Counted from the stretch's first letter, positions 48,529-58,754 are shown. The stretch is DNA of 64,000 nucleotides from JAFMJV01 sp034436555 (GCA_034436555.1 DAOTUU010000039.1:1-64000); one strand, 5' to 3'. Numbers and translations are program-made. Notes: a model not told the origin generated them from the letters alone.

Positions 48529-50204
48529 TCCATCTGGTCCTCCGTGCCGTCCACGCAGCTGACGATGCCGCACGCGTTCGTGACCCGCACGGTCACGATC
48601 GGTGAGACGCTCCCCGCCAGGCCCTCATTTCCGGGCGTCGTGAACACCGCCTGGAACTCATAACTGAGGCTGGGCGAGAGGGAGAGCAGGTACGTGCCGG
48701 GGCTGCCGCCCTGGCGCATCGTGTAGGACGTCCAGGTCGTCGAGCCGAGGGGGCGCCTGCGCAGCACGACGGTGCGGGCGCTCAGCGCGTTGCCGCCCAG
48801 CCGGCCATAGGCATCCCGGTCCGGGATGCGCAGATCCGCGACCAGGCTCACCCGGACGCCTCGGCTGACCGACGTCTGGGACGCGGCCAGCGCGAGCGTG
48901 GTCGCCACATCGTTGCAGCCGGCGATGGGGACCGTCGCATCGGGCACGTCGTACCGTTCCTGGAGGGTGGCGATGTCGCAGGAGCCGAGCCGATGCAGCT
49001 GCCAGCCCGCCTTGGGCTTGGACGGTGCGAGCTGGTGCATCACCGAGTCCGAGGGCCGCAGGCTGAAGCCGCCGCTCTCGGGATGGTCCAGCCCCTGGAT
49101 GTGGCCGAACTCGTGGATCATCACCCGCTCCACGTCGAAGCATCCGTCACGATCATCCGCCTGGCACCAGCGCAGCGTGCCCCAGCGGAAGTCCTTGCCG
49201 TGCGGTCGGAGGCGGATCGTCCAGGACTCCCCGATGACGTACGAGGCGCAGGCGATGGATGTGGCACAGGACGCCGCCGGGAACGTGTCCGTGTAGCGGA
49301 TGGCGTCCGGCGCGGCCGGGTGATACTCGAAACGCGGCGCCCGGGTGCGGTCCGTGCGACTGGCCGCGATGGCGGCCTCATCGATGGCCCGCCGCGTCCA
49401 GGTCGGCGGCGTGTCCGTGCCGTGCCAGCGGTACGTCAGCAGCAGGTCACGTGTCCAGCGGGGCGCGGGCTCCTCCGGCACCGGCCGCGGTTCCACCATC
49501 GGCAGCTCCGAGATGCCCCCGCCAGAGTCCGGCTCCACCGTGAGGCGCACGCCGTGGCCGTCCACGTGCCGCTCCTCGCACACGCCGCCGGCGCACCAGC
49601 GGCCGACCGGCTCGCCGTCCCGCCACAGGATGTCGGCCGAACGCGGCTGCGCCAGGGAGAGCGCCCCGGAGGGCGGCGCGACCTCCGGCCTGAGGCGGTC
49701 GGCGCCATCGGCGTCCGTGGCCCAGATGCCCAGCTCACGGCGCGTGCCGGGCTCGATGAGGCTGAGGTGCAGCCTGCCCGTCGCATCCAGGAGGGATCCG
49801 TAGACGAGCTGGCGCAGGGACAGCCGGCGTGCCACGCAGCGCCGGCGCAGCTCCAGCAGGGCCAGGCGAGTGCCGCCCTCGTCGCGCTCGCCGATGACGG
49901 CGAGGGTCCCGAACGGACCGTCCAGGAAGCCGCCCGGACCCAGCCGGACGAGCGGTTGCCGGCCGACCTCGACGTCATACCCGGTCAGCATGCCGCGGTC
50001 GTCCAGGCGTGCCCGGAGCGCGACACGCGCGAGGTGGGCGCGCGCGGTGGGCCGGCCGGGCGGCCGTGCGGAGCAGTCTCGCACCGCCGGCAGGTCCGGC
50101 GGCACGGCGGCGGTCGCCGGCCCGGCGACACCCAGGCTGGCGACGAGGGTGACCAGCGCCGCGGCCACCCGGCCGAGACGGATCCCATGATCGAACTCCC
50201 GCAT
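48525..50204 (-). CDS. Secreted zinc metalloprotease (matrixin-like)
   Basis: 559 residues from ATG 50204 with GGAGGAG about 12 nt upstream. Signal peptide (AAALVTLVASLGVAGPATAA). A long N-terminal region (about 35-250) of beta type precedes the protease region with MIHEFGHIQGLDHPE (about residues 363-377), the HExxHxxGxxH zinc motif of metzincins, followed by DSVMHQL, a Met-turn candidate. Cys pairs nearby (ASCATSIACASY, WCQADDRDGCF) suggest disulfides. The C-terminal about 110 residues look Ig-like (VRVSLVADLRI, LSYEFQAVFTTPG). The substrate is unknown. Divergent from the cobalamin riboswitch. Confidence 0.82.
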   Translation of the reverse strand: MREFDHGIRLGRVAAALVTLVASLGVAGPATAAVPPDLPAVRDCSARPPGRPTARAHLARVALRARLDDRGMLTGYDVEVGRQPLVRLGPGGFLDGPFGTLAVIGERDEGGTRLALLELRRRCVARRLSLRQLVYGSLLDATGRLHLSLIEPGTRRELGIWATDADGADRLRPEVAPPSGALSLAQPRSADILWRDGEPVGRWCAGGVCEERHVDGHGVRLTVEPDSGGGISELPMVEPRPVPEEPAPRWTRDLLLTYRWHGTDTPPTWTRRAIDEAAIAASRTDRTRAPRFEYHPAAPDAIRYTDTFPAASCATSIACASYVIGESWTIRLRPHGKDFRWGTLRWCQADDRDGCFDVERVMIHEFGHIQGLDHPESGGFSLRPSDSVMHQLAPSKPKAGWQLHRLGSCDIATLQERYDVPDATVPIAGCNDVATTLALAASQTSVSRGVRVSLVADLRIPDRDAYGRLGGNALSARTVVLRRRPLGSTTWTSYTMRQGGSPGTYLLSLSPSLSYEFQAVFTTPGNEGLAGSVSPIVTVRVTNACGIVSCVDGTEDQME

Positions 50205-50299
50205 GATGCAGGCACTCCTCCGGCGGTGGTGTCCGGCGGTGGGAGGCGGAGGCCCGCAGTATCGGGAGCGCCACTTATCTGCCGCTTATCGGGGTACAC

Positions 50300-50420
50300 T
50301 CCCGGGGACAACCTCATCAGCCAGGATCCTGGGACCCGCGAAGCCGGTGCGATTCCGGCACAGTCCCGCTACGGTGACCAGCGCAGGCGCTGGGAGTCCG
50401 GTCGCCGGGTCAGGATCGTG
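50300..50420 (+). ncRNA. Cobalamin (AdoCbl) riboswitch
   Basis: The B12-box core is unmistakable at 50341-50377: AGCCGGTGCGATTCCGGCAC followed by AGTCCCGCTACGGTGA, matching the consensus of cobalamin riboswitches. Upstream pieces (CCTGGGACCCGCGAA) and the downstream GGGAGTCCGGTCGCCGG complete the usual arms. It lies 30-150 nt before btuF, so B12 would shut off the transporter. The limits are approximate. Confidence 0.93.
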
Positions 50421-50450
50421 CGATGACCTTCGCGAGAGAGGGACAGCACC

Positions 50451-51491
50451 ATGACCCGAGTTCCGTCCATCGAGACCCCGTCCGCGTCCCGGTCGGGGTC
50501 GCTTCGTCTCCGCCGCATCTTCGTCGCGGCGGGTCTCGCCCTCGTCGTCGCGCTGCCCGGCGCGGGCGGCGCGGCACAGAGTCCCGGCGCGGATCCCGCC
50601 GCATGGCCGCGGACGCTCACCGACGACGAGGGGACCCAGGTCACGCTGCCGGCGCTCCCGGAGCGGATCGTCAGCCTCTCGCCCGCCAACACCGAGATCG
50701 TGTTCGCGCTGGGCGCAGGCGACCGGCTGCTGGGCGGCACCGACTTCGATGACTTCCCGCCGGGCGAGGTGGATCGGCTCGCCCATGTCGCCACCTACAA
50801 CGGGGTCCTGATGGAGCAGGTGGTGGCCCTGGAGCCCGACCTCGTGCTCGCGGCCGGCAACTACCTCACGCCTCCCGCGGACATCGCCCGGATGCGCGAG
50901 CTGGGCTACCCGGTCGTGGTGGTGTACGCCGACACCGTGGACGCCGTCCTGGCGGACATCGAGCTGATCGGCGATGCGGTCGGGGAGGGGGACGCCGCCC
51001 GCGACCTGACCGCCGCCATGCGGGCGGACATCGACCAGATCACCGCCGCGGTCGCCCAGACCGACGACCGTCCGCGCGTGTTCTACCAGATCGGGTCGGA
51101 GCCCGAGATCTACGGGCCGGCGCCCGGCTCGTTCATCGCCGACATGGTCGTACTCGCGGGCGGCGACCCGATCCTGACCAGTGACCCGGCGGTGTTCTCC
51201 ATCCCCGTGGAGCAGCTCGTCGCCGCGGACCCGGAGGTCATCGTGGTGGGCGACGCGAACTACGGCGTCTGCCCTGAGAGCGTGATGGTGCGACCGGGCT
51301 GGGACGTCATGACCGCCGTGCGGAACGGTGACGTCCGCGCCGTCGACGACATCGTCATCACCCGGCCGGGTCCGCGCCTGGCGCAGGGCCTCGCGAACCT
51401 CGCCCGGGCGATCCACCTGGATCTCGACCTCGGGTCGATCCCGGTCAGTCCCGCGCCCTGCCCGGCCTCGGGGGCCCGCCTCGTGCGATGA
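50451..51491 (+). CDS. btuF: Cobalamin ABC transporter substrate-binding protein
   Basis: 346 residues, ATG 50451 with GAGAGAGGGA upstream. Signal peptide in about residues 20-43 (RIFVAAGLALVVALPGAGGAA). Periplasmic-binding-protein type III (PF01497-like) domain: PERIVSLSPANTEIVFALGAGDRLLGGTDF, VATYNGVLMEQVVALEPDLVLA, LAGGDPILT, IPVEQLVAADPEVIVV. No lipobox is visible. The riboswitch in front gives the substrate as cobalamin or a corrinoid rather than a siderophore. First gene of btuF-btuC-btuD-ybaK, all with overlapping ends. Confidence 0.9.
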   Translation: MTRVPSIETPSASRSGSLRLRRIFVAAGLALVVALPGAGGAAQSPGADPAAWPRTLTDDEGTQVTLPALPERIVSLSPANTEIVFALGAGDRLLGGTDFDDFPPGEVDRLAHVATYNGVLMEQVVALEPDLVLAAGNYLTPPADIARMRELGYPVVVVYADTVDAVLADIELIGDAVGEGDAARDLTAAMRADIDQITAAVAQTDDRPRVFYQIGSEPEIYGPAPGSFIADMVVLAGGDPILTSDPAVFSIPVEQLVAADPEVIVVGDANYGVCPESVMVRPGWDVMTAVRNGDVRAVDDIVITRPGPRLAQGLANLARAIHLDLDLGSIPVSPAPCPASGARLVR

Positions 51492-52553
51492 GTGCCGCCG
51501 GCTCGCCCGCGCTGGCCGCCGTCCATGCGGGGCGGCTGGCGCCCTTCCGGCGCCGACCCGCCCTGCTCGGTGCGGCGGGTGTCGCGCTGCTGGTCGTCGC
51601 GGTCGTGGCGGGCATCGTGCTGGGGAACGTGCCGCTGCCGCTGGCCGACACCGTGGCCATCCTGGCCCGGCGGATCGCCGCCCTGCCGGTGGCCCAGACC
51701 TGGCCGGCCTCGACGGAGACGATCGTGATGGAGCTGCGCCTGCCGCGCGTCATCACGGCGCTCATCGTGGGCACCGGACTGGCCGTCGCTGGGGCGACCT
51801 TCCAGGGCCTGCTGCGCAACCCGCTGGCCGACCCCTACGTCCTGGGCACCGCCTCGGGAGCCGCGCTCGGGGCCGCCATCGGCGTGCTCGTCCCGGTCCA
51901 GTTCGCGGTGCTCGGCTTCGGGCTCACCAGCCTGCTCGCGTTCGGCGGGGCGCTCATCGCGGTGGCCATCGTCCACCGGCTCTCGGGCGGCGGCCGCGGG
52001 TCGCTCGCGAGCGTCCTGCTCACGGGCTACGCCGTGGGGTCGCTGCTCGCGGCGGGCCTCGCCATGGCGATGTACCTGGCCGGATCCAACATCCGCCAGA
52101 TCTTCTTCTACCTCCTGGGCAGCTTCGCGACCAGCTCCTGGCAGCCGCTCGTCGTGGCGCTGCCGGTCATCCTCATCGCCAGCGCGCTCATCATGGCCCG
52201 GGCGCGCTCCCTGAACGCGCTCCTGCTGGGCGACGACGCCGCGCTCCACCTCGGTCTCGACGTGCGCCGCGAGCGGATGGTCCTGCTCGGGCTCGCATCG
52301 CTCGTCACGGCGGCCGCCGTCGCGCTGGCGGGGCTCATCGGCTTCGTGGGCCTGGTCGTGCCGCACGCGGTGCGCCTCGTGGTGGGCCCCAACGCCCGGC
52401 TCGTGCTGCCGCTCTCCGCGCTGTTCGGGGCGGCGTTCCTGGTGTTCGCGGACCTCGTGGCGCGCATCCCCGGGGAGCTGCCGGTCGGCGTCATCACGGC
52501 CATCGTGGGAGCGCCCATCTTCGTCGTCCTGCTGCGTCGCTTCCGGGGCGGCT

Positions 52554-52564
<11 letters not shown>
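51488..52564 (+). CDS. btuC: Cobalamin ABC transporter permease (FecCD family)
   Basis: 358 residues, start overlapping btuF (ATGA). FecCD-family integral membrane permease with about ten helices; landmarks MELRLPRVITALIVGTGLAVAGATFQGLLRNPLADPYVLG, LLTGYAVGS, GSFATSSWQPL, LGDDAALHLGLDV (coupling region) and GFVGLVVPHAVRLVVGPN. Sits under the cobalamin riboswitch and is followed by the ATPase gene. Confidence 0.93.
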
Positions 52565-53359
<795 letters not shown>

Positions 53360-53363
<4 letters not shown>

Positions 53364-53920
53364 TGCCGGGCGCCACCGACCACCCCGACCACGATCCCGT
53401 GGGCCGCGCCCGGCTGCTGGCCGCCCTGGAGCCGCTGGCCATCAGCTTCGAGCTGTTCCCCTGCGACCCGGCGCTCGCCGACACCGCCGCGTTCTGCGCC
53501 GCCTACGGCTTCGCAGCCCGGGATGCCGCGAACACGATCCTCGTGGCGGGCAGGGCGGACCCGTCACCCCACGCCGCGTGCGTCGTGCTCGCGCCGTTCC
53601 GGCTCGATGTGAACCGGACGGTGCGCGACCGGCTGGGCACCCGGAAGGCCTCGTTCGCGTCCGCCGACGATGCCCGTGCCATCACGGGCATGGAGATCGG
53701 CGGGGTCACCGTGTTCGGGCTGCCCGCGGACCTGCCGATCTGGGTCGATTCGCGGGTGATGACCCGGGAGCGGATCGTGCTGGGCGGTGGATCGCGCAGC
53801 TGGAAGGTGCTGACGGCGCCCGAGATGCTGCGTCGCATCCCGGGCGTCGCGGTCGTCGAGGGGCTGGCGCTGCCCGGCCGCGATGAGCCCGACGCCCCGT
53901 CACGGGCCGACCCCGACTGA
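53360..53920 (+). CDS. YbaK/EbsC-family aminoacyl-tRNA deacylase
   Basis: 186 residues. YbaK/ProX domain, which hydrolyses misacylated tRNA (Cys-tRNA-Pro, Ala-tRNA-Pro). Landmarks: SFELFPCDPALADTAAFCAAYGF, ANTILVAGRADPSPHAACVVLAPFRLDVNRTVRDRLGTRKASFASADDARAITGMEIGGVTVFGLP, and LGGGSRSWKVL near the C-terminus. The conserved Lys of the core appears as RKASFAS. Overlaps btuD by 4 bp; its place in a B12 transport operon looks incidental or translational-coupling driven. Confidence 0.85.
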
Positions 53921-53951
53921 CGCCGCGGCACGCCACCGGCGCCGCCCGCGC

Positions 53952-55505
53952 TCAGGGTCGGACGGACGGGGCGGGCGAGCCCAGGATGCGCTCGGTGACG
54001 TCGGTCAGGTCGAACGCGTGCTTCCAGTCGCGCGAGGTGTAGGAGCGGTTCGGCAGCAGCGGCAGGTCCGCGTCGAACAGCCGGTCGAACAGCAGCCGGA
54101 AGGTGTTGACGGGGCTCATGCCGGCGGGGATCGGCGGATCCTTGGCGGCCACGGTCTCGGGCAGGCGGATCGCCTGGAGCGTGCCGAACTTGATGCGCAG
54201 CGCGTCATCGGGCGCCGACTCCCAGCTGTAGGTCCCCTGGTCGCCGCCGTACCCCGGCGGATACGGTCCCTCGTCGGCCGCGATGACGATCACCGGCTGC
54301 CGTCCGTCAGGCGCGTCCAGCAGCTGGTCCACGAGCTCCCGGATGCGGCTGTTGGTGTAGGCCAGCTGGGGGATGAGGCGCTGGGCCTCCGGGAGCCCTC
54401 GCTGTGCCTCGGTGGGGTAGCTGCCATCCGACCAGAACACGTAGGGCGGATGGGGCAGCAGGATGTGGGCGAACACGAACTTGGGACCCGCCTCAGCCCT
54501 GATCCGCTCCAGCTCCTGGAACTGGAACAGCGCGAAGTCGCGGTGCTGCGCGTCGGAGTGCACGATCTGCGGCTTGGTCACGTAGTCGTCGACCAGGGTC
54601 AGCGCGGTGGTCTCCCGCAGCAGCACCTCGAAGTCCGTCTCGGCGCCCGGCTGGTGGTTCACGTCGGCGATCCGGCTCGTCGCGGTGGGGGTCCACCACG
54701 ATCCCAGCTGGTGGATGCGGTAGCCCCGCTCGCGCAGGTACCGCCCCACCGGGTGGTCCTGGAGCATCTCGTGGAGGCGCGTGAAGTCCGTGGAGCGCGG
54801 TCCCTCCAGTGCCACCAGGTCGTCGAGGTAATCCATGGAGAAGGTGCTCGCGAGGGACATCGCGGTCCGACCGTAGTTCGCATGGGCGTCGTCGACGACC
54901 ACGAACCCCCGGGACTCCAGGAAGGCGGGAAGGTCGTTGTGGATGCCCGTGAGGAGCTCGAGCGAGGATTCCGAGCCGTACCGGTCGAACACCAGGAAGT
55001 AGATGTCCGGGGCGCCGGGGTCCGGAGCGGGCCTGTCCGGCAGCGGCGCGTTCGCCTGGGCGACCCGGTCGAGGGTGGTGGGCACGACCCCGATGAGCGC
55101 CAACAGCACCAGCGCCCCGGCGACGACATCGAGGGCGAGCGTCACGCTCGTCACGCGCGTCGGCGAGAGGCGCCAGGCGACGACCGCCACGACACCGATG
55201 ACGACCGCCCAGAGGGCCAGCAGCTGGTCCCGGCCGACATCCTCGCCCGCGAGCGCCCGGACATGGCCGTACCCGAAGAACGCGGCCACCAGGATCGACG
55301 CCACGAGGGCACCCCGACGCAGGTCGCGGAAGGCCAGCCCGCAGATCGACAGCGCCAGCGCCGCCCCGATCATCGCCCGGCCCAGGGGCGGGACCGCGTC
55401 CCGCAGGCCCACCTCGGCGACGTTCTCGGCGAACAGGAACAGCACCGCCCACGCGGCGAACAACACAGGATGAATCGGCCAGGCTCGACCCGGCGATGAC
55501 GACAC
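53952..55505 (-). CDS. Membrane sulfatase/alkaline-phosphatase-superfamily protein
   Basis: 517 residues, GTG start 55505. About five N-terminal membrane helices (about 8-160), then an extracytoplasmic domain (about 165-510) of the alkaline phosphatase/sulfatase fold: PDIYFLVFDRYGSESSLELLTG (metal Asp and the strand before the nucleophile), VDDAHANYGRTAMSLASTFSMDYL (Thr/Ser candidate nucleophile region), FVFAHILLPHPPYVF, and VIVIAADEGPYPPGYGG (D-E instead of the usual D-H-G). Related to LPS/lipoteichoic-acid phosphotransferases and arylsulfatases. No Cys-x-Pro-x-Arg formylglycine motif, so a transferase role on surface glycans is favoured over sulfatase. Confidence 0.8.
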   Translation of the reverse strand: MSSSPGRAWPIHPVLFAAWAVLFLFAENVAEVGLRDAVPPLGRAMIGAALALSICGLAFRDLRRGALVASILVAAFFGYGHVRALAGEDVGRDQLLALWAVVIGVVAVVAWRLSPTRVTSVTLALDVVAGALVLLALIGVVPTTLDRVAQANAPLPDRPAPDPGAPDIYFLVFDRYGSESSLELLTGIHNDLPAFLESRGFVVVDDAHANYGRTAMSLASTFSMDYLDDLVALEGPRSTDFTRLHEMLQDHPVGRYLRERGYRIHQLGSWWTPTATSRIADVNHQPGAETDFEVLLRETTALTLVDDYVTKPQIVHSDAQHRDFALFQFQELERIRAEAGPKFVFAHILLPHPPYVFWSDGSYPTEAQRGLPEAQRLIPQLAYTNSRIRELVDQLLDAPDGRQPVIVIAADEGPYPPGYGGDQGTYSWESAPDDALRIKFGTLQAIRLPETVAAKDPPIPAGMSPVNTFRLLFDRLFDADLPLLPNRSYTSRDWKHAFDLTDVTERILGSPAPSVRP

Positions 55506-55596
55506 GGCACGCTCCCGCTGCGCGCCGTCACGGCCCGGCGCAGAACTGCGACCCGGTCATGGTACCCGCGCCCGGGGGTGTTGGCGCACCGTGCGC

Positions 55597-55602
55597 TATC
55601 CT
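55597..55602 (+). promoter_or_regulatory. Probable -10 box TATCCT
   Basis: TATCCT preceded by CGC, about 108 nt before ATG 55710. Would drive the small membrane protein and the methyltransferase. Confidence 0.4.
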
Positions 55603-55709
55603 GTCCGCGGTCCGATCGCCGAGCACGGTCGGATGTCCCTCGCGCGGAGCGCCCGGGGCATGGACGGCGCGCAGCGCATGGGGCGCACAGCACTTCGGAG
55701 GACCTCTCG

Positions 55710-55922
55710 ATGCATCACGTCTTCGCCTACCTCGACCCGGGTTCGGGCAGCATCATCATCCAGGCGGTGATCGCCGGCATCATCGCGGTTCCGGTCATCT
55801 TCCGGAACAAGATCTCCGCGTTCGTCCGCTCCATCAAGGGCGGCCACGCCCCGGAGCCCAAGGAGACCGTGGCGGCGGCCGCCGCGACCGACTCGTCCTC
55901 GAACGACACGCCCGCCAGCTGA
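55710..55922 (+). CDS. Small membrane protein with LDPGSGS motif
   Basis: 70 residues from ATG 55710 with GGAGG at 55697. Starts MHHVFAYLDPGSGSIIIQ, then one membrane helix (AVIAGIIAVPVIF), a basic stretch and an Ala/Asp/Ser tail. The Y-(L/I)-D-P-G-(S/T)-G-S-x-x-x-Q motif at the N-terminus recurs in small membrane proteins of many bacteria next to surface-glycan or sulfatase-type genes; function unknown. Here a membrane sulfatase-like gene lies divergently upstream and a methyltransferase begins 2 bp downstream, the same kind of company. Confidence 0.75.
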   Translation: MHHVFAYLDPGSGSIIIQAVIAGIIAVPVIFRNKISAFVRSIKGGHAPEPKETVAAAAATDSSSNDTPAS

Positions 55923-55923
55923 G

Positions 55924-57336
55924 GTGACGGAGCCGATCTCGACCCCGGCCACCGGGGCTGCGGGCCGGGATCCCGGCTCCTGGCGTGACCCGTCCGGATT
56001 CGTCTTCCGGCGCGATGGCGTCGTCCTCCGCCAGATCGCCGCGTCGTTCGCGCCCGACTGGACCGCGTACACCAGCGGGCTTCATCAGACCCTCGTGGCG
56101 AAGGGGGCCGTGCTCGCGTTCGAGGAGGTCCCGGTCGACCGGGCCCTCGAAGCGGCGACCGCCTGGAAGGTCATCCGCCCGGAGCAGCTGGATCTCATCA
56201 CCTACCCCTACGAGTGGTCCTTCGGGCAGCTCAAGGACGCCGCGCTGCTGACGCTCGACCTCCAGCTCGCCGCGCTGGACGCGGGCATGACGCTGCGCGA
56301 CGCGTCGGCGTACAACATCCAGCTGCGGGGCACCCAGCCGGTGCTCATCGACTCGCTCTCGTTCGAGCGCCGCGAGCCGGGTGCGCCGTGGGTCGCCTAT
56401 CGTCAGTTCTGCGAGCACTTCCTGGCGCCGCTCGCGCTGATGAGCATCCGCGACGTGCGAGCGGGCCGGATGCTCCGCGCCTGGATCGACGGCATCCCTC
56501 TCGACCTCGCCGCGGGCCTGCTGCCGGGTCGCTCGCGGGCGCGCTTCGGGCTGCTCACCCACCTGTTCCTCCACGCGCGCGCGCAGCGCCGGCACGGCGA
56601 CACGGGCGGTGCCCGCAGCAAGGCCGTCTCGATCTCCGATGACCGCCTGAAGGCGCTCATCGGCAACCTGCGGGGCACCGTGGAGGGGCTGCGCTGGGAA
56701 CCCGCGGGGACCGAGTGGGCGGACTATGCGGACAACACCTCCTACACCGACGAGGCCACGGCCGCGAAGGTGCGGCTGGTCGCAGCGATGCTCACGGACG
56801 CGGGCGGCGAGGTCGTGTGGGACCTGGGCGCCAACACCGGTCGGTACTCCGCGGTGGCCGTGGACGTGGGCCGTCGCGTGGTCGCCTGGGACATCGATCC
56901 GGCGGCCGTGGAACAGCATCACCGGGCGCTCAAACAGCGGGGCGAGACGCGCATCACGCCCGCGCTGATGGACCTCGCGGATCCCTCGCCGGCCCTCGGC
57001 TGGGACCTCTCCGAGCGGACCTCCCTCGCCGACCGCTCGAACGCCGACGTGCTGCTGGGCCTCGCCCTGGTCCACCACCTGGCCATCGGCCGCAACGTGC
57101 CGCTGCCCATGATCGCCACGTTCTTCGCGCGGCTCGCGCCGGACCTCGTGCTGGAGTGGGTGCCCCGGGAGGACGTGATGGTCCAGAAGCTGCTGAGCGG
57201 CCGGAAGGACATCTTCGAGGGGTACCACGAGGATGGCTTCCGGGCCGCCTTCGAGGCCGGTGGCTGGGAGGTCCGCGACCGGCAGCCGATCCCGGACAGC
57301 CCGCGCGTCCTGTATCGATTCCACCGGGGAGGCTGA
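55924..57336 (+). CDS. SAM-dependent methyltransferase, two-domain
   Basis: 470 residues from GTG 55924. The N-terminal about 250 residues are a helical domain with WSFGQLKDAALLTLDLQLAALDAGMTLRDASAYNIQLRG and VLIDSLSFERRE, a layout resembling a kinase-like catalytic loop (D-x-x-x-x-N, then ID). The C-terminal class I methyltransferase domain (about 280-465) has motif I VVWDLGANTGRYSAVA and the post-I acidic WDIDPAAVEQ, then LLGLALVHHLAIGRN. Methylates an unknown substrate, perhaps a surface polymer, given the divergent sulfatase-like gene. Leaderless or coupled to the 70-residue gene. Confidence 0.85.
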   Translation: MTEPISTPATGAAGRDPGSWRDPSGFVFRRDGVVLRQIAASFAPDWTAYTSGLHQTLVAKGAVLAFEEVPVDRALEAATAWKVIRPEQLDLITYPYEWSFGQLKDAALLTLDLQLAALDAGMTLRDASAYNIQLRGTQPVLIDSLSFERREPGAPWVAYRQFCEHFLAPLALMSIRDVRAGRMLRAWIDGIPLDLAAGLLPGRSRARFGLLTHLFLHARAQRRHGDTGGARSKAVSISDDRLKALIGNLRGTVEGLRWEPAGTEWADYADNTSYTDEATAAKVRLVAAMLTDAGGEVVWDLGANTGRYSAVAVDVGRRVVAWDIDPAAVEQHHRALKQRGETRITPALMDLADPSPALGWDLSERTSLADRSNADVLLGLALVHHLAIGRNVPLPMIATFFARLAPDLVLEWVPREDVMVQKLLSGRKDIFEGYHEDGFRAAFEAGGWEVRDRQPIPDSPRVLYRFHRGG

Positions 57337-57413
57337 CCCGCACGGACGGCCGCCGGCGCCCGGCACCCGGTGTCAGTCGACGTCGGGGTCTCGCGCCCGG
57401 CCGGGCCCGATGG

Positions 57414-58607
57414 TCAGGCTCGCCGGTGGGGCGGGTCGTAGAAGGGGAGCGGCACCACGGTGCCCCGGATGCGGTCCCGGACGCCCTCCACCGTCCATTC
57501 CATCCGGACCGGCGTGCCGGCAGGCTCGAAGGCCGCCTCCACCGACGCGAGCGCGATGAGCTTCTTGAGGATCGGCGACCAGGTGCCGCTCGTCGCGCGG
57601 CCGATCTGGCGGCCGGCCGCGAACACCGGGATCTGGTCCCGCCATGCCCTGGGGGAGAGGCTGGGTGTCAGGCCGTGTCGCGCCGTGAGTCGCTCAAGGT
57701 CCTCCCAGTCGAGCTCCAGGCCCACCAGCCGGCGGGCCGGACCGCCCGCGTCCCGCTCGCGCCGGAGCGCCGCGCGTCCCACGAAGGGGGTCGCCTTGGC
57801 CAGGTCCACGAAGCGACCCAGGCCCAGCTCGCCCGGTGCGTGGCACTGCTCGGGCGTCTCCGCGTGGACCGACGAGGTGTAGTCCACGTCGAGCATGATG
57901 AGGCCCGCCTCCACGCGCGCCACGTCCAGCGCCCAGATCCCCGCGGGGCGGATGGCGTAGGCGCGACCAGCCTCCATCAGCGCGTCCCACAGGGCGACGG
58001 CGTCGCGCGCGGGGGTCCACAGCTCATAGCCCAGGTCGCCCGTGTAGCCGGTGCGGCTCGCGTCCACCGCCAGGTCGCCCACGCGAAGCTCGCGGCGCCG
58101 GAAGGAGGCGAGCCCCGACAGGTCAGACCCGCTCGCGGCCTCCAGCACCGCGCGTGACAGCGGACCCTGGAGGGCCACCGCCGCCAGCGAGTCGGAGGTC
58201 TCCGTCACCTCCACGTCCAGGCCCCGTGCGTTCAGGCGCAGCCAGCGGAGCTGCGGATCGGCGGCCGTCCAGCGGAAGCTGTCGTCGTCCAGGCGGGCCA
58301 CCGTGCCGTCGTCGATGACCTTGCCCGCCTCGTCGCACCAGGGCGTGTAGATGACCTGGCCGCGCGCGATCCGACCGGCGTCGCGGGTGATGACCCGATC
58401 CACGAGGCGGGTCGCGTCCGGACCGCCGACGCGGTAGGAATACAGCGGCGAGATGTCCAGCAGCGCCGCCGCGTTGCGGATCGCGTTGACCTCGATGTCG
58501 ATGCCGGACGCATACGCGCTGCTCGAGAAGCGGCCCGCCCAAACCCTCCACTGGCGCTTGACGTTGAGCTCCAGGGCGCGCGCGTCGAGGGGCGATCCGA
58601 TGGCCAT
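57414..58607 (-). CDS. GcvT-family aminomethyltransferase
   Basis: 397 residues from ATG 58607. GcvT folate-binding fold: NAIRNAAALLDISPLYSYRVGGPDATRLVDRVITRD, GQVIYTPWCDEAGKVIDDGTV (folate pocket), VALQGPLSRAVLE, SRTGYTGDLGYELW (signature), RPAGIWALDVARVEAG and ATSGTWSPILKKLIALASV. Transfers a one-carbon unit to tetrahydrofolate. No gcvH, gcvP or lipoate genes are near, so it may be the glycine-cleavage T protein or a demethylase of a related substrate. Leaderless -10 TATCCT lies 6 nt upstream. Long open frames extending it to 60416 are discarded. Confidence 0.85.
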   Translation of the reverse strand: MAIGSPLDARALELNVKRQWRVWAGRFSSSAYASGIDIEVNAIRNAAALLDISPLYSYRVGGPDATRLVDRVITRDAGRIARGQVIYTPWCDEAGKVIDDGTVARLDDDSFRWTAADPQLRWLRLNARGLDVEVTETSDSLAAVALQGPLSRAVLEAASGSDLSGLASFRRRELRVGDLAVDASRTGYTGDLGYELWTPARDAVALWDALMEAGRAYAIRPAGIWALDVARVEAGLIMLDVDYTSSVHAETPEQCHAPGELGLGRFVDLAKATPFVGRAALRRERDAGGPARRLVGLELDWEDLERLTARHGLTPSLSPRAWRDQIPVFAAGRQIGRATSGTWSPILKKLIALASVEAAFEPAGTPVRMEWTVEGVRDRIRGTVVPLPFYDPPHRRA

Positions 58608-58613
58608 GCGGTC

Positions 58614-58619
58614 AGGATA
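58614..58619 (-). promoter_or_regulatory. Probable -10 box TATCCT, leaderless gcvT promoter
   Basis: On the minus strand TATCCT preceded by GG with 6 nt to ATG 58607 and no ribosome site: one of the clearest leaderless layouts in the window. Confidence 0.55.
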
Positions 58620-58649
58620 CCGTCGGCCACCCCGCCCCGCGCGCGGCGC

Positions 58650-58655
58650 TACCAT
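58650..58655 (+). promoter_or_regulatory. Possible -10 box TACCAT for FAD oxidoreductases
   Basis: TACCAT preceded by GC, about 100 nt before GTG 58755, divergent from the gcvT-like promoter 30 bp away. Confidence 0.35.
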
Positions 58656-58754
58656 GGGCGGCGACGCGACCGTGGCCCGGGATGGGTCGCGGACGACCAT
58701 CGGCGCCCGCGTGGCGCGCACCGCCCTGACGAGCTGGGAGCGACGAGACCGACC

